Assembly (NCBI GenBank): GCA_013180625.2
Contig: SNVD02002607.1
Coordinates: forward strand, 62,001 to 126,000
Reading direction: 5' to 3'
From: Boswellia sacra
Taxonomy: Eukaryota > Streptophyta > Magnoliopsida > Sapindales > Burseraceae
DNA: 64,000 nucleotides
How positions within the stretch are numbered: position 1 is the first letter of the stretch; every line of letters starts with the position of its first letter. The notes beneath the pieces were generated by a model that saw nothing but the letters and a program-made list of their open reading frames with translations, did not search any database and had not been told where the DNA came from. Shown piece by piece: positions 34,018-46,037 of this stretch. A program made the position numbers and the translations under genes.

Positions 34018-35540
34018 TATATCTTTAAGTGCTAGAAACATCTTGGAAGATCCTGAGCTTAAAAATGCTGTAAAAGCATTCAGGTGAGCTAGTGATTCAA
34101 GGGATTTAACTCCTAATGCTAATTATGGCTTTGAAATTGAACTAGTTTGACTTGAATAACCAACAATTTGTACTTGTTCCGTTGTTCGTTCAATCTGTAA
34201 GTTTTTATGCACTATCTCATCTTCTTAGGAACACGCTGATCGATGAATCTTATATTTTGCTTTTTTCACATTTAAACTATGCCTATCTTTAACTAATAAT
34301 GCTTCAATGGCCATTAACTATGCAGCTAATTGCCGTAGAAATTGAAGAGTACATAAAGCTACTCCAGTTATATGAGCTTTTTCACATTTAAAATCTTGTT
34401 TATCAAAAGAAGAAAAGTTACATATTTTGAATCTTGTGCTCTGACTAATTTATTTAATGTTGATTTCTCTCATTCAAAACTTCACAAATTTTGGCCACGG
34501 GTTTGCCATCTTCTCTCTACTGTTATATTTGCTTTCTATGATCACCTGATCTTTCTTTCTTGCAGGTTCAGACAGATTATTTATCAGCACTTAGTGGCAA
34601 TTCAACACCTTTATCATCTTCCCATAACAGTGGATCTACCAGGCCTCCACTTCCTCCAACACCAGCTCCATTTTCATCTAGCCCTTATAATTTATCATCT
34701 TTGGAAACTTCAATTTCAATGTCCATATACAATCAGACAAATGTTGGAACAACTAAGCTTCCCCAGGCCCAGATAGATAGTGTTTCTGCATCAGTCGCTG
34801 GACTAGCAACTTATCCACCACCTCCCCTCATGCCACCCTTTAGTCTTCAATAGGCCAGCATCAATCCCTGTAACTCTTTATGGAAGCACACCAACTCAGC
34901 AGCAAGGCGAAAACCAACCAAATATTATGCAGAATCTCTCTATTTTTCAGCCTTCCATTCAGTCAATGCATTCCCTTGCTCAATTGCAGCTTTTGCAGCC
35001 ACCAGAGGTTCCACGTCCTCAGCAACCACCTCAGCATCTTAGACCACAAATGCAAGCTTCACAACAGTTGGAACAAGGCATGTCTCTGTAGAGCCCTGTG
35101 CAAATGCAAGTCCATCAACTACAAGTGTTATAGCCACCACAAGTTTCTCCAGTTCATACTTGTTATCAATCCCAACAGCAAGACTTTTCACCAGCACAGC
35201 AGCAACTGCAAGTTGAACGTGCTCCATCTCAAGTTCTACATCCCCAAGGGGATTTTGCAACCCGGCAGCAACAAGATTCAGGATTGTCATTACATGAGTA
35301 TTTCAAGTCCCTAGAAGCTATTCAGGTATTTTTTCCCCATCAAGTATTGCTAAAGATTTCATAAATTCATTTTTTCTTCTTTATTTAATTTGTTGAATAT
35401 TTTTTGTAGACTTTACGTGTACTCTTTCTGATTGTTTTGTCATGGTTTTTTTTTTTCCATTGCAGTCTTTGCTGAGTGGCCGAGATAAACTTTGCCACCT
35501 TCTTTTGGAGCAACATCCAAAATTAATGTAGATGCTTCAG
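34018..35540 (+). pseudogene. VIR: VIRILIZER (m6A writer subunit) C-terminal fragment
   Basis: The exon 34566-35325 and the exon 35466-35540 encode the C-terminal tail of plant VIRILIZER. Key pieces are VQTDYLSALSGNS, TRPPLPPTPAPFSSSPYNL and QPSIQSMHSLAQLQ, then a Gln-rich stretch, and SLHEYFKSLEAIQ joined to SLLSGRDKLCHLLLEQHPKLM. VIR is the scaffold of the nuclear mRNA m6A methyltransferase complex. Lesions are a one-base frameshift near 34840 and TAG stops at about 35089, 35131 and 35532, each where the family has glutamine (CAG to TAG). The intron 35326-35465 keeps GT-AG, so this is a DNA-level copy. A small upstream exon-like piece (34018-34083, SARNILEDPELKNAVKAF) is not clearly VIR. 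Confidence 0.75.
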
Positions 35541-36049
35541 GTTTCGATTACTTAAGAGAGTTTTTTTTTTTAATTTTCCAGATCTTTCCCTTCTTTCAAA
35601 GGGATTGGATATATTGCTGATAGGCGTAAAAATAGAGCCAAGAGAGATGATGGAACATGAAACACTACACAGGATTTCATTTCATTTCTCTGATTTTGGT
35701 TTTTTTTTTGTTTGCTGTGCTGATGTTTTATAAATCTGAAAATTCACTGTTGAAAATGTTAGGGCTTAGAGCAATTGCAACTGGATGTATGGAACTGCCT
35801 AAATTTAGGGATAATTTTACAGAGTCTGATCTTTAAAAATATTTATGGAAATGTTTAGTTGAAAGTATATTTTCTCTTGTTATTTTATTAGCTTCTCTAT
35901 TTTCATTTTTTCTTCTTCTTAAGTTCTAGCATGGGTCACAAGTTTGAGTTATTGATTTTTATGCTCAAGGAAAATGTTCATCTGGATGTAATTTTAAATT
36001 ATTTATTTATTTCCCGAAATTCCAGTTCTTGCGTATCAGTCGTTTTGTA
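35541..36049. other. 3' flank of the VIR fragment
   Basis: AT-rich, no recognised gene. It probably holds 3' UTR-like sequence of the captured fragment before the transposon subterminal repeats begin. Confidence 0.4.
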
Positions 36050-36717
36050 ATGCTCAAAGAAAAATTAGTTTTTCATTTCGTCATACTTGACAGTGTCGAA
36101 ACGGTCAAGTATTAAAGTAATAATATTTGACTGTCAAATAGCTCACATACTTGACGGTCAAAAGCAATCAATGTTCGTAAAGAGTCAAATATTAGCCAAA
36201 ATATTTGTCATACTTGACAGTATCGAAAGGGTCAAGTATTAAAGTAATAATATTTGTCTGTCAAAAGAGTCAAATATTTCTATGCTCACATACTTGACGG
36301 TCAAAAGCAATCAAATATGAAAAAAATTTCGTAAAACTTGACTCTGCACAATACTTGACGGTTATAAGCAGTCAAATTTTGAAAAATTCGACCGTTAGGT
36401 TCATAATATTTGACGGTTACTGTCAAATATTATTAACAAAAATTTTAAAATTTTGACCGTTACTTTGTCATATTTGACAGTTAATGTCAAATATTTCTTC
36501 AATAAACCGTCAAATAAGGCCTAAAATTTGAATCCAAAGGTATACAAACTTGACTGTTTTGTAAGAGTCAAATAATGCTATAGTGAATATTTGACCGTTC
36601 GACCAACGATCAACTATTATCATATTTGACGGTGACATATATGACACGTAAAAAGCGTCAAATATTATCATATTTGACAGCTAAAAACAGTCAAATATTT
36701 ACTTTTTTCTTGTAGTG
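36050..36717 (-). mobile_element. CACTA (En/Spm) transposon terminus with subterminal repeats
   Basis: On the minus strand the block begins CACTACAAGAAAAAAG at 36717, the CACTA terminal repeat. It then carries many direct and inverted copies of a short motif around TATTTGAC/GTCAAATA, spread over about 650 bp. This subterminal array is diagnostic of plant CACTA elements. The outer end abuts Athila DF integrase sequence (next bases TGT on the plus strand). The other terminus was not found. The element may extend left across the captured gene fragments. Confidence 0.8.
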
Positions 36718-37250
36718 TGTAGAAACTTTATGGGTTATTCCATATTTCTTAATTAGAGTTTCAAGTGGTTTGTTACAAAAATGTGTACCTCCATCACTAA
36801 TAATGGCTCGAGGACTTCTAAATCTATACAAGATATTCTCTTTCAAGAATTTGATAATTGTTTTGCGATCATTATTTTGACATTGAATTGCCTCGACCCA
36901 TTTTGAAATATAGTCTACTGCAATAAGAATGTACACAAAACCAAATGATGGTGTGAAAGGTCCCATAAAATCAATACCATAACAGTCAAAAATTTCAACA
37001 ACATGAATGAGATTCAAAGGTATCATATTTTGTTTTGAAATGGAAACCAATTTTGAACAATTTTCACAAGTTTTACAAAATGCATGTGCATATTTAAATA
37101 AGGTGGGCCAATAAAATTCACATTACAAGATTTTAGTAGCTATTTTTTTAGATGAAAAGTGTCCTCCACATGCTTCGGAATGACAAAAATTAATGACACT
37201 ACTTACCTCATTGTCGAGTATGTATCTTCTAATTGTTTGGTCGGAATAAT
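36718..37250 (-). pseudogene. Integrase fragment of element DF
   Basis: It contains the catalytic-core pieces [32 protein letters not shown] and [10 protein letters not shown] (written here in shortened reading), with the first two acidic residues of the DDE triad. The third acidic residue lies beyond the CACTA insertion. Downstream of THKVSTHY the frame runs into CACTA sequence. Confidence 0.75.
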
Positions 37251-37267
37251 ATTTGAACAGATATGGA

Positions 37268-38800
37268 TTATCCTAAAAAAAAAAATTTCACCTTGGACAA
37301 AAACTTCCTTTTGTCTTGAGCACTCCAATGAGGTGGCATTTCTCCTGTTACAAGAAAATTTACAATGTTAGCAAACCATGGTACTACAATAACGGGGAAT
37401 AAAAATTCATCAAGAAAATAGTTATTGATACGTGAAGTCTTAAATGATGCCTCTGTCGTTAATCTTGACAGATGATTTGCAACGCCATTTTCGGCTCCCT
37501 TCTTATCCTTTATTGTGATGTTGAATTCTAAGAGCAATAAGATCCCATGTATCAATCTAGGTTTTGCATCCCGTTTAGACATTAAATGTCTCACAGTTGC
37601 ATGGTCAGTATAAACAATAGTTGGAGAACCAATTAAATAAGATCGAAATTGTCCAATGCAAATACTACTACAATTAGTTCTGTTTTAGTTGTAGTGTAAT
37701 TCATTTGTGCATTGTTTAAAGTTCTACTTGCGTCGTATATTACATAAGGCTTACCTTCTCTTCTTTGTCCTAAGATAGCACCAACTGCATAATCGCTTGC
37801 ATTACACATCAATTCAAAAGGTAAGGACCAATCAAGATATTGCATAATTGGAGTGAATGTTAAAAGTCCAATGAATTTATCCAAAGCATTTTGACATTCT
37901 TGAGTCCATTCAAAAGAAATGTCTTTTGATAATATGTTACAAAGAGGTTTAGATATAGCACTAAAATTTCTTCTAAACCTCCTATAAAATCTAGCATGCC
38001 CTAAGAATGAATGGACCTCTTTGACTGTTTTTGGTGGAGGCAACTGGGAATTAAGTCCACTTTTGCTTTCTCCACTTCAATTTCCTTGGAAGACAACACA
38101 TGACCTACGACAATTCTTGAGGTAACCATATAATGACTTTTTTTTTTTAATTCAAAATAAGACCTTTTTAAGACTTTTTCTAAGTTTTCAAGACAATTAT
38201 TGAAAGAATTTCCAAAGACAGTTAAATCATCTATGAAAACTTTGAAACAATGCTCAACCATATCACTGAAAATGCTTAACATGCATCTTTGAAAAGCGGT
38301 TGGAGGATTACAAAGTCCAAAAGGCATCCTTCTAAATGCAAAAGTGCCAAAGGGGGCATGTGAATGTGGTCTTTTCTTGGTCTTCAAGTGCAATGGGAAT
38401 TTGGTAATAGCCTGAATAGCCATCAAGAAAGCAGTAGTAAGAATGTCCTGCCACTCTGTTTAAAATTTGGTCAAGGAATGGTAAGGGAAAATGGTATTAT
38501 CTAGTGAAAGCATTTAATTTTTTATAGTCAATGCACTCCCTCCAATTAGATGAGATTCGAGTTGGCAATGATTCACCTTTTTCATTTTTTACTACTGTAA
38601 TGCCAAATTTCTTAGGTACTACTTGTGCAAGGCTTACCCACTTACTATCCAAAATAGGGTTGATAATTCCCATATCAAGTAGTTTAGGAACTTCAGCCCT
38701 AATTACCTCTTTCATATGAGGATTTAATCTCCTCTGAGGTCGTTGGGATGTTTTTATGTTTTCTTCTAAATATATTCTATATATACAAATCAAAGGGTTA
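37268..38800 (-). pseudogene. Reverse transcriptase and RNase H of element DF
   Basis: RT pieces include ECIDYKKLNAFTR, FGTFAFRRMPFGLCN and VFIDDLTVFGNSF, where the FIDD box is the catalytic motif. RNase H pieces include [19 protein letters not shown] and [17 protein letters not shown]. The frame is broken at several places (about 38040, 38430-38490, 37600). It matches the corresponding region of element B closely. Confidence 0.8.
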
Positions 38801-39513
38801 GTGCCTTTATTGTCTTTTAAGGTTCACCCAATTGCATTTTTATGCTTTTTAAGTGCTTCTATCAACTTGTCTTGTTACTTGCTTGTGAGGGATGAAGAAG
38901 TTACCATTGGATACGTATCATTCTCCCTAAGATATGTGTATTTTGATCCTTCATGTAAAGGTTTCAGTTCTAACTTGGGAGCTTCCTCTTCCTTGCTTTC
39001 ATTTATTTGTCCCAATTCTTTGAATTGTTGTTTTGAGCCTTTGTTTTCTATCACTTGTGCACAATCCAGTAAAGAACATATATTAGAAAGATCATGCTCC
39101 AGTTGCATGCTTGATTCTAATGAATTGACTAAACAGGTTTCCAAAGGTTCAGAAAAACTCCCTTTTTGGATGTGGCCTTCCACAATAGGTTCAATCATGT
39201 TATCATTCTCAAATTCATCATTTTTTCATCGGTTGTTTACACATATTAAAAATGTTAAGTTCCAATGTCATGTTCCTGAATGATAGCTTCATGACTCTAT
39301 TCCTACAATTAATCAAAGCATTAGAGGTAGCTAAAAATGGACGCCCTAAAATGACAAGAATTGAATTACATACTTCCACTGGTTATGTATCCAAGACAAT
39401 AATATCTACTGGGTAAATGAATTTATCGACTTGAACTAACGTATCTTCTACTACTCCTTTTGGTACATTAATTGATCTATCATTAAGCAAAAGAGTCACA
39501 GAAGCCAGCTTTA
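38801..39513 (-). pseudogene. Protease end and pre-RT linker of element DF
   Basis: The acidic linker (SMQLEHDLSNICSLLDCAQV, PKLELKPLHEGSKY) precedes RT. The protease C-terminus (SVTLLLNDRSINVPKGVVED, VDKFIYPVDIIVLDT) is directly cut by the LTR of element E at 39513. An in-frame TAA follows VLDT. The part with the protease catalytic site is missing. Confidence 0.7.
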
Positions 39514-40021
39514 TGTCACGAGCTTAGAGGTTTGCGCAGCTGCTTATGCGGCACTTAGGCAACTTGACTCCAAAAGTTGCTAAGTAAGCCTTGATGCTAG
39601 TCTTCTCGCTCAAGAAGAAGAGAGGATCGTTGAGCCGAAGAGCCTGTAGGCAAAGAAGAGAAGAGATGGAGACAAGAAAAAAGAGCTTTGTATTAAAGTA
39701 GAGAGCTTTACAATGCTTGAATGCTAGAATGTTTGTGGATTTTTGTGGATACTTGTGGATGATTTACAAATGAGCTTGGAAGGGTTTATATAGGAACCAC
39801 CTCTCAAATGAATGGCCTAGATCTAATGCATCTAATGGTCCTAATTCATCCTTATCTACAACTTTACATAAATAGATAAGTACAAAGGAATATTCAAATA
39901 ATATCCTATCTTGCTAGAGTATTCTAGAAGACGGGCTTGGGCTTGCAACTTTCTAGAAGCCAGGGCAAGTCCTTACACATAAATGGGCTATTCTAGCAAG
40001 TAAATTGGGCGGGTCGTTACA
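39514..40021 (-). repeat. 3' LTR of element E (508 bp)
   Basis: On the minus strand it runs from TGTAACGACCCGCCC to CTAAGCTCGTGACA. A GGTGGGGGAGGA polypurine tract lies just before it (40022-40033). The first 157 bp of the plus-strand form match 55000-55156. Confidence 0.85.
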
Positions 40022-40912
40022 TCCTCCCCCACCTAATTTCGCGACGTCCTCGGCGCGCTCTCGTCCTTGTAGCATTGGATGTGCTCGCTAAATTGCCACA
40101 AGTACTAAGTCTCCTTCTTGGAATGTGAGGTGTCGTCTCTTGGTGTCCGTCCACTTCTTCCTCTGTTGGGTGGCCTTGTCCAAGCATGCTCTTGTAGTAT
40201 CGGCTTGCAACCTTTGCAAGCTTGTAGGCCGCTGAACTCTTCCCCTCACTTGCCAAGTTCAATGAGGTTTTGTTGGCTATGGGGTTGTGCTCTAGGCCTT
40301 GTTTGATGCCGTCGATGAGCACATTTTGTGGATGACTCATGCTCGAAGTGGCGAGTTTCGCCTTGCGACTTGGTGCGTTGGCAACAACATTTGCCTTGCC
40401 CGTTTTGTACTCGAGCGAGTCTTGGAGTTGTTTATCTAACTCCACAAGTTTGGGTGGTGCCATGCAACAAGGCACCATGGTTGGAGGGTTGGCATCGAGC
40501 TTCAACTCGATTTGATGGTTGACTTCCCATCGTGAAGGTAACTTCTTTGGGAACTCTCGAGGCTTCACATCCTTATATTTCTCAAGGATGGCCCAAATTT
40601 TGCTTGGCATTGGGTTCTCGGTAATGGCAACATCCTCACCAATGTTTTGTTCTCGAACGGTGGCAAGGAAGCTTGGATCCATCTTCGTTCCCCATTTGAG
40701 TTGTAGTGCGGAGAACGTTTTGCCTTCAACTTTTGCTACACGTTCCGCCTTGATCATGCATGCATGACTCCCATCGAGAATGTTGAGGGAGTTAGAAGAT
40801 GGTATGGGGAAGGTATGAACTTGGTCGAAGAATTCCATTCCAAGCACTACTTGAAAGTCATCCATGGGGACAATGGAGAAATCGAGCTTACCGTTCCATG
40901 TGCCAAGTTGTA
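40022..40912 (-). pseudogene. pol remnants of element E
   Basis: Reading down the minus strand: protease-RT junction (DFQVVLGMEFFDQVHTFPIP), conserved pre-RT residues ending MAPPKLVELDKQLQ, and then a jump to the RNase H/integrase joint (KTGKANVVANAPSRKAKLA, IDGIKQGLEHNPIA). A further jump leads to the integrase C-terminus (ACLDKATQQRKKWTDTKRR, FQEGDLVLV) in a shifted frame. Two internal deletions removed RT proper, RNase H and the integrase core. No chromodomain is seen. Confidence 0.7.
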
Positions 40913-40917
40913 CCGAG

Positions 40918-42281
40918 TGATGAACACTTAAATATGCATGTTTAATAAGAGTTTAGTTCATCATATTGCATTAATAGTGTCATTAAATTCCTCAACTTAA
41001 GCATATTTGTAGCATTTACATCTTTGGAATTAATTTCTCTTAATTTTGGTTTTGTTACAGGTTCGGTAAAATGGGCATAACTCTCTATTTATAGATTAGA
41101 ATGGTGCAATTCTTAATGTTTTGGAAAGCTGATTCAATTTTATACAAGATTGCATTTCACAAGCATCATCAAATTCGGGCTCTTAGTGGACCAAAATTGG
41201 GCTTGAAGTGAACCCATCTACAGTCTCGACCCAGTCTGACCAAGCTCAGTATTTGGACCGTATCTCTCCAAATACGTATCCAAATTGTGCAAATCAATAT
41301 GTTCTAGAAAGCTGAGAGAAATATCTACAACTTTCATGAAGACATGTGATTAAAATTCACAACAATTCGATGTCAAAATTGATGGTCAAAGTCGGTGCCT
41401 AATGATCCCAATTGTCAAAGATATTTACAACTAATATTTGACAATTATGCCCTTGTAATTTGACAAGTTTGCCCCTGGATGTATCTATAAATAGAGGTGC
41501 CTTGTGACCCATTAGGGCATCTTGGCCTTGGCTGGAACATTTTGGCTTTGGCTAGGATCTTGTATTGTGTTTTGTGTGTTTATGTTATTAATGAATTTCT
41601 TTTTCTTACATTTTATTTTCTTTCTATTATAATGTTCTTCTAATTTCTCTTTTGCTAAGGTGAAAGGGTGAAACCCTTGATATGAGAATAAGGATTCTCT
41701 AACCCTTAATATGTGCTTAATAATCTTAATTTTATAATGTTTATTCAATATGATTTATATTTAATTTCTTAATCAATCTTGACACCACTCGTAAAGTGGA
41801 GGTCTTGATCCATTGTCGACAATCCTTGGCACATCAAATGCTTGGATCCTTTCTAGATGATGTATGGTTCTTCCTTACCGACACGAATCTAGTTAGGAAC
41901 CTTGATTTGTTGTAGACATATGGTGATTGGCACATTGGATGCTTGAACCCATTTACAAGAAGTGGTATAAATATTGGTAACGAAACAAATATAATTCATA
42001 TAACTAAAATGGGTTAATTATCCTTATTCGAAATATCAAGGGCGGATCCCCTAACCTTAGCTTTCATTATTATTGTGTTAATTCCTTTTACTTGCGCATT
42101 TTAATTATTCTCATCCATTGTTGATATTATCTTGTCATATCTTTGAATCATCATATCGTATTTGCTTAGCTTATAATTTGAGCGCTAAAATCTCCTTCCT
42201 CGTGGATCGACCCCGGTCTCACCGGGTTTTATTACTTCGACACTCCTATACTTGGGAGACAATCCTTTTTCGGATGTGTCA
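40918..42281 (+). repeat. 5' LTR of element B (1364 bp)
   Basis: Begins TGATGAACACTTAAATATGC and ends CGGATGTGTCA. It contains a CTATAAATAG TATA-like box near 41485-41494. Confidence 0.9.
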
Positions 42282-42287
42282 AGTTTT

Positions 42288-42305
42288 TGGCGCCGTTGCC
42301 GGGGA
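42288..42305 (+). other. Primer binding site of element B (tRNA-Asp type)
   Basis: TGGCGCCGTTGCCGGGGA, identical to that of element A, 6 bp after the LTR. Confidence 0.88.
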
Positions 42306-42475
42306 AGGTAAAAATTGGCGTGCAAAATTGTAAGTGTTCTCTTTTCTCATTTTAGATCTTAATTTCTTGTGTGTTCACCTTTTCTTCTCTTTCCGTCTCT
42401 CTTCCTTGCATGAAAATTTGATCACGAACATCTAGTGGTAGACTTGTTAGAAAAACATCATCTTCCTTAGATTAC

Positions 42476-44079
42476 ATGGCCGACAATCATGCGGAAATAT
42501 TCACGGATGAAGGGTACAATCGTTCGCAACAAAATGATCAAAACCAACGAAGAACCCTTAGAGACTACATGAATCCGGTAAGGACTAGTGCACCATCTTG
42601 TGTAGTTTCTCCTCCAGATTCAATCCATTTTAATTTCAAACCAAGTTTTGTTCGACTTCTACCCACTTTTCATGGCCTTGACATGGAGAACCCATATTCG
42701 CACTTGAAACTCTTTGAAGAGGTATGTAACTCCTACACTGACCCAAATTGTAGCATAAACACCATTAGATTAAAGCTTTTTCCTTTTTCTTTAAAAGATA
42801 AAGCTAGAACATGGCTACAAAATTTGAGGTCGAATTCCATCAGTTCATGGGATGAGATGAAACAACAATTCTTGAAAAAAATTTTTCCTACCCATAGAAC
42901 AAATTCTCTTAAAAGACAAATTTCTGATTTCTCTCAAAAACAAGGGGAAACCCTTTACCAATGTTGGGATAGGTATAAGGAACTACTTAATACCTGTCCT
43001 CACCATGGTTTTGAGACTTGGAGAGTAGTTGCACACTTCTAGGAAGGGTTAACACCTCAAGATAGGCAACTAGTGGAATTAATGTGTAATGGAGAATTTA
43101 AAGAAAAGACCTCTGAGGAAGCACTTGACTTCCTAGATCCTTGGCAGAAAAAAGGCACAAATTGGGACAATTGCTGGGGGGGACACCTATGGGTACCTAG
43201 GCAAGGCCCCAACCTCGACATCCAATAGAGGCATTACAACCTTAGGGAAGACCATGACCTTCAAGCCAAATTTGCATCCCTAGCTAGAAAAGCGAGGCTT
43301 TAGAGATGAAAAAGAGGTGGTCAATTGAACATCGATTCAAAAAAATGTCTTAAAACATATGTGAGACAATGACCATTATACGATGATTGCCCAACTTTGC
43401 CTGCCTTTAGGGAATGTCTCCATGAAGAAGCCAATGCCTTAAACACTTGCAAAAGGCCAAATCACAATCCATATTCACAAACCTACAATCCTGGTTGGAG
43501 AAATCATCAAAATTTTAGCTGGAAAAATGACAAACATGCACAATCTTCACAAGTCCCTTTTCAAGCACAACAAAATTTTCAAAATTCTCATGATCATGAA
43601 TATGCTCCTCCTCATAGGAATGACCTTCAAGAAACATTGCATTCATTCATTACAAAGCAAGAGACTTTCAATAGCCAAACTGCTCAAACATTAGCAAATT
43701 TGTCAGAAACTCTTGCAAAATTTGCATCTACATTTAGTATCCAAGAGAAAGGAAAATTTCCTTCTCAGACATTGCAAAACCCCAAAGATCAATCTAACTC
43801 AAATGCAGGGAGTTCAAGTAACCATTATTTTGACCAAGCCAAGTCAGTCATGACCCTTCGCAATGGTAAGATTATTGAAAAACATATTCCTAACCCTTGT
43901 GAGAAAGAAGAAGAATCGATCTCTAAAAGGCAGGAAGAGGTTTCCAAACCAACACCTAGCGAAGAGGAAACCAAATCCTCATCTGTGCCTCCATTTCCTC
44001 AAGCATTAGCCACACAAAGAAGCCAACTCACAATTCTGAAATCTTTGAAATTTTCAAACAGGTAAAGGTCAACATTCCC
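42476..44079 (+). pseudogene. gag of element B
   Basis: From the ATG at 42476 (MADNHAEIFTDE) the Retrotrans_gag capsid region is open: FNFKPSFVRLLPTFHGLD, KDKARTWLQNLRSNSISSWD, QISDFSQKQGETLYQCWDRYKELL. A TAG at 43040-43042 (tyrosine in element DF) and further lesions to about 43390 break it. A second open stretch (43397-44065) encodes LPAFRECLHEEANALNT and the NPYSQTYNPGWRNHQNFSW motif. The zinc-knuckle region between is degraded. A frameshift near 44065 separates gag from protease. Confidence 0.82.
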
Positions 44080-44520
44080 TTGCTTGATGTGATCAAACAG
44101 GTACCTTCTTATGCAAAGTTTTTGAAAGACTTGTGCACTGTGAAAAAAAAACTAAATGTGAAAAAGAAGGCCTTTCTAGCCGAGCAAGTAAGTGTTATTC
44201 TTCAAAATAATAATACAGTGAAATATAAGGATCCAGGTTGTCCTACAATTTCATGTGTTATTGGAGACCATAAGATTGAACAAGCTTTACTTGATCTTGG
44301 TGCTAGTGTGAATTTGCTTCCATACTCGGTTTTTCAAAAACTCAATCTAAGTGAGTTAAAACCAACTTCGGTGACTCTTTTGCTTGCTGATAGATCAATT
44401 AAAGTACCAAGAGGAGTAGTAGAAGATGTATTAGTTCAAGTCGATAAATTCATTTACCCAGTGGATTTTATCGTCTTGGACACACAACCAGTGGAAGTAA
44501 GCAATTAAATTCCTGTTATT
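44080..44520 (+). pseudogene. Aspartic protease of element B
   Basis: It carries the Athila-type protease motif LLDLGASVNLLPYSVFQKLNL, with the catalytic aspartate codon at about 44293, and LLLADRSIKVPRGVVEDVLV. The DLGAS active-site motif is intact here, unlike element A. The frame ends at a TAA near 44506, short of the usual GRPFLATA segment, which is found shifted at about 44520-44545. Confidence 0.75.
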
Positions 44521-44599
44521 TTAGGGCGTCCATTTCTAGGCTACCTCTAATGCTTTGATTAATGTAGAAATGGGAGTCAATGAAGCCTATCATTTGGGA

Positions 44600-45977
44600 A
44601 ACATGACATTGCGAACTTAATGTTCAATATGTGCAAACAACCAAATGAAGAAGAAGATGAAGTTGATAAAGCCAATGTAATTGAATCTATTGTGGAAGAT
44701 CACATCCAAAAGGGAGTTCTTCTGACCCTTTGGAAACTTCTCTAGTGAATTCATTAGAATCAAGCATGGAACTAGAGTCTGATTTTTCTGATATATGCTC
44801 TTTATTGGATTGTGCACAGGTGATGGAAAAATGCTCAAAATCAAGATTTGAAGAATTGGGGCAAATGAATGAAAGCAAGGAAGATGAAGCTCCCAAGTTA
44901 GAATTGAAGTCCTTACCTGAAGGACTGAAATATGCTTATCTTGGGGAGAATCAGACATATCCGGTGGTAATTTCTTCATCCCTCACATGCGAGCAACAAG
45001 GTAAGTTGATAGAAGTACTTAAAAGGCATAAAAATGCAATTGGGTGGACTTTAAAAGATATAAAAGGCATTAACACTTTAATTTGCACAAATAGAATACA
45101 TTTAGAGGAAAATGCCAAAACATCTCAACAACCTCAAAGGAGATTAAATCCACATATGAAAGAGGTCATTAGGGCTGAAGTTCTCAAACTACTTGATGTG
45201 GGAATATCTATCCTATTTCTGATAGTAAATGGGTAAGCCCTACACAAGTAGTGCCAAAAAAATCTGGCATTACAGTTGTTAAAAATGAAAAGGGGGAATC
45301 ATTGCCAACTCGTGTCTCATCTAGTTGGAGGATGTGCATTGATTATAGAAAATTAAATGCTATCACTAGAAAAGACCATTTTCCCTTACCTTTCCTTGAC
45401 CAAATTCTTGAAAGAGTAGCAGGACACCCCTACTACTGCTTTTTTGATGGATACTCAGGCTATTATCAAATTCTCATTGCACTCGAAGACCAAGAAAAGA
45501 CCACATTCACGTGCCCCTTTGGCACTTTTGCATTTAGGAGAATGCCTTTTGGACTTTGTAATGCTCCAGCTACTTTTGAAAGATGCATGCTAAGCATTTT
45601 TAGTGACATGGTCGAGCATTGTTTAGAAGTTTTCATGGATGATTTAACGGTCTTTGGAAACTCTTTTGATAATTGTCTTGAAAACTTAGAAAAAGTCCTA
45701 CGAAGGTGTGTAGAAAAAGGTCTTATTTTGAATTGGGAAAAGTCATTATATGGTTTCACTTCGAGCCATTGTCTTAGGTTATGTGGTGTCTTCTAAGGGA
45801 ATTGAAGTGGACAAAGCAAAAGTGGAATTAATTTCCCAGCTGCCTCCACCAAAAACAGTTAAAGAGGTTCGTTCATTTTTAGGGCATGCTGGATTTTATA
45901 GGAGGTTCATAAGAAATTTTAGTGCTATATCTAAACCTCTTTGTAACCTCTTAATAAAAGATACTTCCTTTGAATAG
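44600..45977 (+). pseudogene. Reverse transcriptase region of element B
   Basis: The acidic linker (44730-45236) is followed by RT: WRMCIDYRKLNAITRKDHFP, GYSGYYQILIALEDQEKTTF, FGTFAFRRMPFGLCNAPATF and FMDDLTVFGNSFDNCL, whose FMDD box holds the catalytic aspartates. Frameshifts lie near 45235-45251 and 45750-45770. A TAG at 45975-45977 replaces a tryptophan codon at the RT/RNase H border. Confidence 0.85.
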
Positions 45978-46037
45978 ACTCAAGAATGTCAAAATGCCTT
46001 TGATACATTAATTGGGCTTTTAACATCTGCTTCAATT

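Larger units (their letters stand above)
36718..39513 (-). mobile_element. Athila-like element DF, pol half
   Basis: On the minus strand the order is protease end (39513 downward), linker, RT, RNase H, integrase. It ends at the CACTA insertion at 36717. It is continuous in family and orientation with 55157-58096 (gag and 5' LTR), from which it is separated by element E. Many frameshifts and stops make it inactive. Confidence 0.8.

Noticed and set aside
36060..36717. Dense TTTGAC repeats considered as a W-box (WRKY) regulatory cluster
   Set aside because: They end at a perfect CACTACAAG terminus and are the subterminal repeats of a CACTA transposon.
38756..39283. 175-codon plus-strand frame
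   Set aside because: Antisense to the Athila DF linker region on the minus strand.
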